A stretch of DNA of 19,355 nucleotides from an uncultured Stomatobaculum sp. (GTDB lineage: Bacteria > Bacillota > Clostridia > Lachnospirales > Lachnospiraceae), in the NCBI GenBank assembly GCA_938010625.1, contig CALLVJ010000386.1, positions 1 to 19,355 on the forward strand. Reading direction: 5' to 3'. Below, piece after piece: positions 8,375-15,377 of the stretch (its first letter is position 1; every line of letters begins with the position of its first letter). The notes below the pieces were generated by a model. The model did not search any database. It had not been told where the DNA came from and worked only from the letters and a program-made list of their open reading frames with translations. The position numbers and the translations under genes were made by a program.

Positions 8375-8791
8375 TCAGAGTGCCTTTCGGATACTCTCGG
8401 CAGTCGCCTTTAGTTCCTCTGTCTCTGCCTTGCCAGGCGTCCAGGCGACCATCTCCGGCCCGTTCTCATAGCGTGGAATCACATGAATATGGAAGTGAAA
8501 GACTGTCTGTCCTGCCGCCGTGCCATTGTTCTGCACAATGTTAAAGCCCGCCGCACCGAGCCCCTGCTGCATTGCCTTGCCGACCTTGCCCGCGAGCGCA
8601 AATGCCTCGCCGAGCGCCGCCTCGGGCATCTCCGTGATATCGCGATAGTGTTCCTTCGGCAGCACAAGGGCATGACCCTTTGCAGCAGGTCCCAGATCCA
8701 GAATTACGCGAAAATGCGCGTTCTCAAGGACTTCCGTCGACGGAATCTCACCATTTGCAATTTTGCAAAAAATACAGTCATTCTGTTTCAT
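8375..8791 (-). CDS. HIT-family (histidine triad) nucleotide-binding protein, Hint-like
   Basis: Small soluble protein of 138 residues, the usual Hint/HIT size. The catalytic triad HFHIHVIPR (His99, His101, His103) is intact and the N-terminus CIFCKIANGEIPS carries the CxxC pair and family opening. Hint proteins hydrolyse purine nucleoside phosphoramidates and related aminoacyl-adenylates; the real substrate is not deducible. The ATG follows AGGAGG at a spacing of about six bases (minus strand, about 8797-8805). It is the first gene of a two-gene operon with the rhomboid protease, with a candidate promoter 50-78 bases upstream of its ATG. Divergent from the tad operon. Confidence 0.94.
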   Translation of the reverse strand: MKQNDCIFCKIANGEIPSTEVLENAHFRVILDLGPAAKGHALVLPKEHYRDITEMPEAALGEAFALAGKVGKAMQQGLGAAGFNIVQNNGTAAGQTVFHFHIHVIPRYENGPEMVAWTPGKAETEELKATAESIRKAL

Positions 8792-8826
8792 CTCATGCCT
8801 CCTCTTCCCGTCTGTTTTTATTTTCT

Positions 8827-8864
8827 GCAGTGCTGCCTTTACTTTACAGCACTGCGCTTTTTTT
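8827..8864 (+). terminator. Perfect 9-bp hairpin followed by a T run (terminator-like on + strand)
   Basis: GCAGTGCTG (8827-8835) and CAGCACTGC (8847-8855) pair perfectly around an 11-base loop, followed two bases later by seven T (8858-8864). This has the form of an intrinsic terminator for rightward transcription. No + strand gene ends nearby; the nearest is murG, more than 1 kb upstream and without a terminator of its own. It could stop read-through before the tad operon, or the repeat could be an operator for the overlapping HIT promoter. Confidence 0.5.
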
Positions 8865-8869
8865 GTCCA
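8841..8869 (-). promoter_or_regulatory. Candidate sigma-70-type promoter of the HIT-rhomboid operon
   Basis: On the minus strand TGGACA (plus 8864-8869; five of six to TTGACA) is followed after 17 bases by TAAAGT (plus 8841-8846; four of six to TATAAT). The -10 lies in the loop of the 9-bp inverted repeat and one arm lies in the spacer, so a repressor bound to the repeat would block it. Assignment is by eye only. Confidence 0.4.
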
Positions 8870-9160
8870 ATTTCAGGCAATCACCTCGCGCGCCGTCCAT
8901 ACCACATCAAACGGAGCTGCTGCCCACTATCTACTCTTCCCATATCTCGCCTCGCGCTTGCCATTTTGCGCACCATCCATACTGCTGCGCCGACTGTAAC
9001 TACTTCCCTGCCATATGATTTACGAGCTGCGAAACATATAAGCGCTCCGACCATCGCACTCTCCAAACTCTCTGACAAAATTTTTTCAATTTTTTTGAAA
9101 ACCTTTGAACCTTTTTTCCGCTTTGACCGTCCTTATATATGTACGACGAAAGGAGAGACC

Positions 9161-10381
9161 ATGAAGTCCTTGGAAGTATTTTACGCTTCGCTTCGGGAAC
9201 AACTGTCTGAAACGGTTTGTGCAATGCAGGATGCGGGAGATGCTGCGCTTCTGGCAGAAATTGATGCTGCCATTTTGCGCCTCCGCACCACACAGTTGCT
9301 CTCCGTCGGAGACCAGCTGTATCTCCGAAACTCTCTTTTCAATTCCTTTCGCAGACTGGACATACTCCAGGAACTTCTTGATCAGAAAGATGTCACGGAA
9401 ATCATGGTGAATGGCAAAGACCGGATTTTTGTGGAGCGGCGCGGCAAGGTGGAGCGCTGTGACCTGCATTTTTCGAGTGAAGAACAGTTGGAGGATATGA
9501 TTCAGCGCATTGTGAGCCGCGTGAATCGCAGTGTCAATGTCTCCACGCCGATTGCGGACGCCCGGCTCCCCGACGGCAGCCGGGTTCATATTGTGCTGCC
9601 GCCGATCTCCCTCGGCGGTCCCGCTGTCACCATACGGAAATTCCCGGAGCCCATCACGATGGAAGCACTGATTGGTTTCGGAACGCTGACAGCCGAGGCC
9701 GCCGCCTTTCTGAAAAAAGCGGTCACAGCCGGTTATAACATCTTCATCAGCGGCGGCACCAATTCCGGCAAAACGACCTTTCTGAACGCGCTCTCCGCCT
9801 TCATCCCGGCCTCGGAGCGCGTCATCACCATAGAGGATTCCGCGGAACTGCAACTCCTTCACATCGAAAATCTGGTGCGACTCGAGACCAGAAATCGCAC
9901 GGCGGAAGGCGAAGGGCAGGTTCGCATTTCGGATCTGATCCGCGCAAGCCTTCGCATGAACCCCGACCGCATCATTGTCGGCGAAGTGCGCGGCGCCGAG
10001 GCTCTTGATATGCTGCAGGCGATGAATACCGGGCACGACGGCTCGCTCTCAACCGGCCATGCCAATTCTGCCACTGACATGTTGACGCGGCTCGAGACCA
10101 TGGCACTTGGCGGCGCCAATCTTCCGCTCGCCGCGATTCAGCGGCAAATTGCAAGCGCACTGGATCTCATTGTACACCTCGGCAGGCTACGCGACCGGAG
10201 CCGCCGTGTGCTCTCCATCTCAGAAATCGGGGGTGTCTCGCATGGCGAAATTTCACTGCATGATCTCTTTACCTTTCAGGAAGAAAAAGAGCAGGACAGC
10301 TTCCGAGTCCGCGGAGAACTCCACGCGGTCGGAAGCCTCAAGCGCCGCAGCAAGCTCGACGCTGCCGGTCTCATCCTATAA
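9161..10381 (+). CDS. cpaF: CpaF/TadA-type secretion ATPase of the Tad (Flp) pilus
   Basis: Hexameric cytoplasmic ATPase of the GspE/VirB11 superfamily that powers pilin assembly through TadB/TadC. It is 406 residues. Seen in order: an N-terminal domain with DVTEIMVNGKDRIFVERRGK (about 77-96), the arginine region RIVSRVNRSV and ADARLPDGSRVH (about 115-150), Walker A GGTNSGKTT (198-206, Lys204), VITIEDSAELQL, the Walker B-like RIIVGEVRG (270-278) with its Glu, and the His-box stretch TGHDGSLSTGHANSATDM. The ATG at 9161 was chosen over the far longer upstream-open frame because AAAGGAGAG lies just before it and the upstream codons are not protein-like. First gene of the tad operon; its end overlaps tadB by about 140 bases. 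No upstream cpaE/tadZ gene is present. Confidence 0.94.
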   Translation: MKSLEVFYASLREQLSETVCAMQDAGDAALLAEIDAAILRLRTTQLLSVGDQLYLRNSLFNSFRRLDILQELLDQKDVTEIMVNGKDRIFVERRGKVERCDLHFSSEEQLEDMIQRIVSRVNRSVNVSTPIADARLPDGSRVHIVLPPISLGGPAVTIRKFPEPITMEALIGFGTLTAEAAAFLKKAVTAGYNIFISGGTNSGKTTFLNALSAFIPASERVITIEDSAELQLLHIENLVRLETRNRTAEGEGQVRISDLIRASLRMNPDRIIVGEVRGAEALDMLQAMNTGHDGSLSTGHANSATDMLTRLETMALGGANLPLAAIQRQIASALDLIVHLGRLRDRSRRVLSISEIGGVSHGEISLHDLFTFQEEKEQDSFRVRGELHAVGSLKRRSKLDAAGLIL

Positions 10382-11108
10382 ACGCTACACCCTTTCTCTT
10401 CCGGAATACTTCCAGCTTCTGTTTCGCGCACTTCTCATCACAGCGCTCTTTACCTTTGTCTTTTACCGGAAGCTTCTCTTTTTTCTACTCCTGCTTCCCC
10501 TCTCCATTTTCTTTCCCTTCTCCCAGCGAAAGGCTCTCGCCGCAGTGCGGCAGAGAAAGCTCCTGCTCGCCTTCCGCGAGGCTCTCTCCCTGCTCGCCTC
10601 CTCGCTGAGCGCAGGTTACTCCCTTGAAAATGCGCTCCGCGAAAGTCTCAGCGAGCTCACTGTTCTCTATGGCAGCCAAGCACTCATTGTCCGCGAATTT
10701 TTGTATCTGCTGCGGCAGGTTGAAATGAACATTCCCCTGGAACAGGCAGTTGACGATTTCGCACGGCGCAGCGGGCTGGACGACATCAAGACCTTCGCCC
10801 GAGTGCTCCGCATTGCGAGGAAGTCCGGCGGCGATCTCGCCGGAATCCTGCGCCATACCAGCGAAGTAATCGGCGACCGCATCCAGATCAAAGAGGAAAT
10901 CCTGACTTTGACCGCAGCGCGGCGTTTTGAGCAGCGCGTCATGAACCTCGTGCCGCTCTTTATGATTCTCTATGTCGATTTCTCTTCCCCCGGCTTTTTT
11001 CGAGTGATGTATGAGACCCTGCTCGGGCGCATCGTGATGACCCTCTGTCTCGCAACTTATCTCTTTGCACTCTATCTCTCGCAGCGCATCTCTTCCATTT
11101 CCCTCTAG
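10242..11108 (+). CDS. tadB: TadB-like inner-membrane platform protein (T2SSF/GspF domain)
   Basis: Membrane partner of the CpaF ATPase in Tad pilus assembly. From the ATG at 10242 it has 288 residues: a polar Ser/Ala-rich head, a closely spaced pair of membrane segments (LLFRALLITALFTFVFYRKLLFFLLLLPLSIFF, roughly residues 64-96), the cytoplasmic T2SSF helical domain (ALSLLASSLSAGYSLENALRES ... DDIKTFARVLRIARKSGGDLAGILRHT), and two C-terminal membrane segments. The start is uncertain. 10242 has a G-rich stretch (10228-10232) before it, 10260 is a second ATG, and both lie inside cpaF in another frame. The frame is open further upstream but without support. Stop TAG at 11106-11108, with tadC eight bases on. 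Confidence 0.85.
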   Translation: MAKFHCMISLPFRKKKSRTASESAENSTRSEASSAAASSTLPVSSYKRYTLSLPEYFQLLFRALLITALFTFVFYRKLLFFLLLLPLSIFFPFSQRKALAAVRQRKLLLAFREALSLLASSLSAGYSLENALRESLSELTVLYGSQALIVREFLYLLRQVEMNIPLEQAVDDFARRSGLDDIKTFARVLRIARKSGGDLAGILRHTSEVIGDRIQIKEEILTLTAARRFEQRVMNLVPLFMILYVDFSSPGFFRVMYETLLGRIVMTLCLATYLFALYLSQRISSISL

Positions 11109-11116
11109 GATCTGCC

Positions 11117-12358
11117 ATGAAAAAACGACTGTTCTCACTGATCAAACGCTATCGCGCCCCCTGTCTCTGCCTAGCCGCAGGCTTCGCCCTCTCTCTGTTT
11201 GCAGCAGGGCAGAGCCATTCCTCCGCCTCCCTGGAAGGCGCTGCGAGCCTGCCTCGGAATTCCTATGGCGGCACAGACGCCCACTATGACCTGATTGTCG
11301 AAGGGCTCAGCGACGGCGAGACGGAACTCTGCTTGCCCGTGCAGGCGCGGCGCTATACGGATTCTGAATTTGCTGCAGCAGCAGAGCGCTGTATGGAGAA
11401 ACTGCCGCTTGCCATCTTGAATGGCAACGCCTCGCTTGTGGAAATCCGCGGCAGGCTCGACTTGCCCGCCTTTTTCCCGGAAGAAGGGCTCTCGGCAAGC
11501 TATCTCTCCTCTGACCCTTCGCTGCTCGACAGCTACGGCGGCGTGAACAATGCCACGCTCGCTGCTCCGGCAGAGGTGACCCTGACTGTGACCCTGCGCG
11601 ACAGTCCCGCACGCGAGGGTCTACAATTCTTATTGCCGCTCACGATTCTGCCACCTGCCATGAAGCCGACGGCGCAGCGCACCAGGGACTTTCTCTCCTA
11701 TCTGAATGCCGAAGATCAGCGGCAGGCAACAGCGCCCGCGCTCTCCCTCCCCCGGGAATATGAGGGGCACCCGCTTCGTTATCGCGAAAAGAAACGTCAT
11801 GAGGCGCGTATTTTTCTCCTGCTCGGTGCCGTCGCCGCGCTGCTGTTCCTCCTGAAAGAAAGGCAGGACAGCGCTGCAAAAGCCAGTGCGCGGCGGGAAC
11901 AGCTCCTGCTCGACTATCCAGAACTCGTGTCCAAGCTACTTGTACTGCTCGGCGCGGGGATGAATGCCCGCAACGCCTTGCTTTCGATCGCCGCAGATTA
12001 CAGCGCCGAGCAGCGAGCAAAGCCAGCGCCCCGCCCCGCCTATGAGGAACTCACAGCAGCCCTGCTCCTGCTCCGCGCCGGGGAGAGCGAGAGCCGCATG
12101 TACCGCGCCTTTGGGCGCGCCTGTGGGCTCCGGCAGTATATGAAACTCGCCTCTCTCCTCGAGCAGAACCAGAGAACCGGTGTCGCCGCCCTTCGCAATA
12201 TTCTTTCCGCCGAGATGACACTCGCCTGGGAGGAGCGGAAAAATCTGGCGCGGCGTCTCGGCGAGGAAGCTGGAACCAGGCTTCTGCTCCCGCTCTTTCT
12301 CATGCTTCTGGTCGTCATGATTGTCATGGTTGTCCCCGCTTTTTTCAGCTTCTCATAA
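11117..12358 (+). CDS. TadC-like platform protein with an extracytoplasmic N-terminal domain
   Basis: Second T2SSF-type platform protein, 413 residues, much longer than classical TadC (about 300). An N-terminal membrane anchor (about 13-32) is followed by an outward-facing domain of about 195 residues (35-228) starting near LPRNSYGGTDAHYDL. A membrane segment (about 230-248, ARIFLLLGAVAALLFLL) then leads to a T2SSF-like cytoplasmic domain (DYPELVSKLLVLLGAGMNARNAL from about 266; GLRQYMKLASLLEQNQRTG; EMTLAWEERKNLARRLGEEAGTRLLLP) and a final membrane anchor. I recall this layout in Lachnospiraceae Tad loci, where the outer domain has no known role. It lies between tadB and the pilin gene, with AGGA just before the ATG. 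It probably pairs with TadB under the pilus base; the outer domain might contact pilin or wall (inference). Confidence 0.82.
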   Translation: MKKRLFSLIKRYRAPCLCLAAGFALSLFAAGQSHSSASLEGAASLPRNSYGGTDAHYDLIVEGLSDGETELCLPVQARRYTDSEFAAAAERCMEKLPLAILNGNASLVEIRGRLDLPAFFPEEGLSASYLSSDPSLLDSYGGVNNATLAAPAEVTLTVTLRDSPAREGLQFLLPLTILPPAMKPTAQRTRDFLSYLNAEDQRQATAPALSLPREYEGHPLRYREKKRHEARIFLLLGAVAALLFLLKERQDSAAKASARREQLLLDYPELVSKLLVLLGAGMNARNALLSIAADYSAEQRAKPAPRPAYEELTAALLLLRAGESESRMYRAFGRACGLRQYMKLASLLEQNQRTGVAALRNILSAEMTLAWEERKNLARRLGEEAGTRLLLPLFLMLLVVMIVMVVPAFFSFS

Positions 12359-12379
12359 AATAAATTCAGGAGGTTTGTC

Positions 12380-12553
12380 ATGAAACGATTTGCGACAGGA
12401 TTTTTTGATGCAGAAGATGGTTTTTCCACGATTGAACTGATTCTGATTCTCGTGGTGCTCGTAACCTTGGTGGTGCTCTTTAAGGGGCAGGTCATTGCCC
12501 TCCTGAACCGCGCCTTCGGTGAGATCAACAACCAGGCCGGCAAGGTCTACTGA
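12380..12553 (+). CDS. Flp1-like type IVb pilin
   Basis: A 57-residue prepilin, likely the major pilin of the Tad pilus. It has a short positively charged leader MKRFATGFFDAEDG and a type IV prepilin cleavage motif G|FSTIE (cut after Gly14, conserved Glu at +5). One hydrophobic helix follows (LILILVVLVTLVVLF), then a short amphipathic tail ending GEINNQAGKVY, as in the Flp1-like family of Bacillota. The best ribosome site of the operon, AGGAGGT (12368-12374), lies 5 bases before the ATG, which fits high expression. It is flanked by tadC and DUF5702, and its TGA overlaps the next ATG (TGATG). It would be processed by one of the two A24 peptidases in the window. Confidence 0.88.
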   Translation: MKRFATGFFDAEDGFSTIELILILVVLVTLVVLFKGQVIALLNRAFGEINNQAGKVY

Positions 12554-14463
12554 TGCGCTGCCGTTGCTCGATAACCCTGTTTCTCGCGCTGGTTCTAACC
12601 TCCTGCTGCGCCCTCATCTGTGCGCTGCTTGAGAGTGCGCGGACAGCTGGAGCCCGCTACTATGCTGGTCTCGCTGCCAATGCCGCCGTGGATTCCCTGC
12701 TCTCCCGCTATGACCTCTCCCTCTTTAAGCGGTACCGCATTCTGGCCTACCGCTATCCGGGCGACACGTACTGCGCGTCAGAACTTACGCGCGCAGTGCA
12801 GTCCTACCAGCAGAACGCTGGGCGCTACTCCTTTTTTGACGCGACCATACACCCGCTCGAAACAGATTTTCTGAGCGACGGCGGTGCACTCTGGCTGGAG
12901 CAGGAAATGCTCGATTATATGAAGACGCAGCCTGGAGACAGCGCGCCGCTGTCCCCCTCCCTACTCACACAGTATCAGCCCGCGTTGGAACACGCTGAGC
13001 TCGTTGCACCCGCTGTGGCAGCGCTTGCGCCCCTCTTTGCCGATGCTGCGGAGAGCGAAGCGCTGTATTTCCAGCTGGAACAAAGTCTTCTGGATGCCGG
13101 GCGTGAAAAGGATACCGCCGCCGCCGCACTCGCCGACGGCAATCTCACTGCTTTTTCAGAACACGCCACTGCTCTTTCCGCTGCTCTGCAGCGCGCTGAA
13201 CATGTCGCAACCGACTGTCTGAACCGCTCCTCGCAGTTTATGACTGCCACAGCACAGTTCTCCTTTGCAGGCCATGCGGAAGAGGCGGCGCTCCTGCCGC
13301 TTCATGAGACACTCTCTGAGACGGCTGTCGCCTTTTACGCGCGACAGCCAGATATCTCTGCTGCCAAAGCAGCTGCGCCGACGCTCGCCGCGACCGTATC
13401 TGCCTTTGAGACGGCTGCCGCCGAACTTGCCGCGCGCATTGCCGAAGCCGCCGAGGATGACGATGACGAAGATGGCATGGGGATCGACGCCGACGCGCTC
13501 TGGCAGGCGCTCGCCGCTGACTTTTCCGCTGCGCTCAGTCTGCCCTCTCTCGCCGCTGCCTCTGGGCTACGGCAGGATGCCCCTCTGCTCTCCCTCGCTG
13601 CCCTGCTTGGCGCCGAGGCCGAAACCCGAGAGGCGCTCTGCCTCCCGCAAGGCGCTGCGCTTCCCGCCGGAAGCCTGACCCGTTCTGATCTTCCGTCCGC
13701 GCAGCTCGCAGCCGCAGAACCAGGTGCCGCGCGCAGTGAAGAAGACAGCTGTCTCTTTGCACACTATGCCGCGGCCTTTTTCCCCTGCTTTTTGACAAAA
13801 GACAGCGATGCCGGAAAGCCAGGGCTTGCTCTCCAGCTTGAATATCTCAGCGCCGGTAAGCAGCGCGACCGCGAGAACTTCTCTGCCGTCTGCACCCGTC
13901 TCTTTGCAGATCAGGAAAGTCTTCGCCTGCTCGCACTCCTCTCCGATGTGTCGGCAATACAGTGCGCGCAAAGCGCTGCCGGCAGTCTCTGCACTGCGGC
14001 TGCCAGCCCCAGACTCCGCGCCCTGCTCTGCTTTCTTTTTCTCTATGCGATGGCAGACTTTGACAGTCTCACAGACTTATCTCTGCTGCTCGCCGGGCAA
14101 ACAGCCCCCTTGTTCGTGACAACCCCCGTGCCGCGCATATCAATCGCGCAGCTCCTACAGGACAGCAGCTTTCAGCCCGTCGCTGCAGCTGCATCTGACA
14201 GCGCAGAGGGTCTCTCTTACACAGAGGCACTGCTCTTTTTCTACCTGCAGACACCACGCGCTGTCCGGAATTATCACATGCTAGATCTCATGGAAACTGC
14301 GCTCTCCACATCAGAGACGCCCTTCCGAATTACACACTGCCTAGTTTCGCTCCGCGCAGAGCTAAAGTGCAATTCCTCACATCTCTTCACCGCGCTCTTC
14401 TCTCTGCCTTCTGCGGCGCCAAAGCAGTTTCAGATTTCTGTGCAAAGCACCCGCGCCTATTGA
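12553..14463 (+). CDS. DUF5702-family secreted/membrane-anchored Tad accessory protein
   Basis: 636 residues. The N-terminus is pilin-like: basic MRCRCS, a hydrophobic segment (about 7-26) containing ALLESART, then AANAAVDSLLSRYDLSLFKRYRILAY, the DUF5702 signature of Clostridia Tad loci. The rest is a very Ala-rich, mostly helical extracellular region with possible coiled coil. It has an acidic cluster (residues 301-307, EDDDDED) near the middle and a conserved-looking C-terminal half (AHYAAAFFPCFL, LQLEYLSAGKQRDRENF, ALLCFLFLYAMADF). No enzyme motif is seen. Translation is coupled to the Flp1 pilin gene by a one-base overlap. The likely role is a large minor pilin or a tip or anchor subunit, like TadG in other Tad systems; that is inference from position and topology. 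Confidence 0.78.
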   Translation: MRCRCSITLFLALVLTSCCALICALLESARTAGARYYAGLAANAAVDSLLSRYDLSLFKRYRILAYRYPGDTYCASELTRAVQSYQQNAGRYSFFDATIHPLETDFLSDGGALWLEQEMLDYMKTQPGDSAPLSPSLLTQYQPALEHAELVAPAVAALAPLFADAAESEALYFQLEQSLLDAGREKDTAAAALADGNLTAFSEHATALSAALQRAEHVATDCLNRSSQFMTATAQFSFAGHAEEAALLPLHETLSETAVAFYARQPDISAAKAAAPTLAATVSAFETAAAELAARIAEAAEDDDDEDGMGIDADALWQALAADFSAALSLPSLAAASGLRQDAPLLSLAALLGAEAETREALCLPQGAALPAGSLTRSDLPSAQLAAAEPGAARSEEDSCLFAHYAAAFFPCFLTKDSDAGKPGLALQLEYLSAGKQRDRENFSAVCTRLFADQESLRLLALLSDVSAIQCAQSAAGSLCTAAASPRLRALLCFLFLYAMADFDSLTDLSLLLAGQTAPLFVTTPVPRISIAQLLQDSSFQPVAAAASDSAEGLSYTEALLFFYLQTPRAVRNYHMLDLMETALSTSETPFRITHCLVSLRAELKCNSSHLFTALFSLPSAAPKQFQISVQSTRAY

Positions 14464-14516
14464 GGGCGCGCGCGGCGTTTCAACCTTGCGTTTCTGTGAA
14501 CAGAGGAGACGGCCAC

Positions 14517-15365
14517 ATGAAAACCACTGTCAATCAAAATCGGATAACAGCTCTCCAGGCACAATCCCGACCTTCCGTCTTATTCTCTCTTCACAGGAGC
14601 GCAGTGCTGAGGCGCTGCGCCCGGCTCTCTGCCTCGCTCACTGTGGAGGCAGCGCTCGTGCTGCCTCTCTTTTTATTTGTACTTCTCCTCTTCTCTCTGC
14701 CCTTTCGCATCATGACGACCGAGCGGCAGATGCAGCGCGCCGCCGAAACCGTCTGTGCCCGCGCAGCTGCCCTGGCTGCGCTGCCAACGCCCGAGGCCAC
14801 ACAATATACTTCTTCGCTCAGCGCGCAGGCGCTCAAGGCCGCGCGCGCCGCTGTCTCCGACCCACATCTCAGCGCGCTCAGTGCAGAGCGCTCCAGCTTC
14901 CTCGCAGATGGCGAAACCGTATGCGTCGCGCTAGACTACAGCTACACCATTCCCATTCCTCTCTTCCCTCTGCCTGCACTTCGCTCAAGCCGCACTGCGA
15001 CGCGGCGCGCCTGGATTGGAGAGACCAATCCGGAGAATTGCATCACCGCGATTCCCGAAGAGGAGATTGTCTATATCGGCAGGCACTCCACCCGCTACCA
15101 TAAGAGTGCCCGCTGTCACTATCTCTGCAACGACCTGCATGCCGTATCTCTTCCCGCGGCCATGGCCGCGCGCAATGCCTCTGGCGGCCGCTATCACGCC
15201 TGCCCGGTCTGCGCCCGCACTGCAACTGGTGGCACAGTCTATCTGATGCCGAGCGGCACAGCCTGGCACACGGATCCTGCCTGCCGTGCCATCCGCGCTT
15301 ATGTCCGCGCCGTGCCAAAACGCGAGGTGGAACAGCTTGGCCCCTGCAGCTACTGTTACCCCTGA
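14517..15365 (+). CDS. TadE-like pseudopilin with two tandem His-Cys/CxxC modules
   Basis: 282 residues. A 38-residue basic leader precedes the TadE-type hydrophobic motif ASLTVEAALVLPLFLF (Glu44; helix about 43-63), then an extracellular part. The C-terminal 98 residues hold two copies of one module. Copy A is V185-C232 with VY, His195, Cys200 and CPVC (229-232). Copy B is V241-C280 with VY, His251, Cys256 and CSYC (277-280). VY-to-His and His-to-Cys spacing are identical in both. The pattern VY..G..YH....C ... C..C recalls small modules on secreted Bacillota nucleases and suggests metal binding (inference). Start chosen by AGAGGAGA (14502-14509); the frame opens earlier, inside DUF5702. 53 bases separate it from DUF5702. 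Role: minor pilin or envelope anchor. Confidence 0.8.
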   Translation: MKTTVNQNRITALQAQSRPSVLFSLHRSAVLRRCARLSASLTVEAALVLPLFLFVLLLFSLPFRIMTTERQMQRAAETVCARAAALAALPTPEATQYTSSLSAQALKAARAAVSDPHLSALSAERSSFLADGETVCVALDYSYTIPIPLFPLPALRSSRTATRRAWIGETNPENCITAIPEEEIVYIGRHSTRYHKSARCHYLCNDLHAVSLPAAMAARNASGGRYHACPVCARTATGGTVYLMPSGTAWHTDPACRAIRAYVRAVPKREVEQLGPCSYCYP

Positions 15366-15377
15366 AAGGAGTTTCTG

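Larger units (their letters stand above)
8792..9160. promoter_or_regulatory. Divergent intergenic region between the HIT operon and the tad operon
   Basis: 369 bases with no credible gene; open frames here lack family signature and ribosome sites. It holds a perfect 9-base inverted repeat (8827-8855), a candidate HIT promoter on the minus strand, and, toward the tad side, AT-rich tracts with a weak TTTTCAA/TTGAAAA inverted repeat (9083-9101). Possible -10 boxes for the tad operon are TATAAG (9037-9042) and TATATA (9134-9139), but neither has a convincing -35 at 16-18 bases, so I do not assign a tad promoter. A strong AAAGGAGAG ribosome site (9149-9157) precedes cpaF. Confidence 0.5.

Noticed and set aside
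9083..9101. TTTTCAA/TTGAAAA hairpin before cpaF as a terminator or riboswitch
   Set aside because: The stem is entirely AT-rich and short, so too weak to be convincing; no conserved riboswitch core is visible around it.
8483..9160. Upstream extension of the cpaF frame
   Set aside because: The added 226 residues run antisense to the HIT gene and through AT-rich intergenic sequence without protein-like content; a strong ribosome site sits at the ATG at 9161.
14367..14516. Upstream extension of the TadE-like gene
   Set aside because: Lies inside the DUF5702 gene; the ATG at 14517 has a good ribosome site and gives the expected short basic leader.
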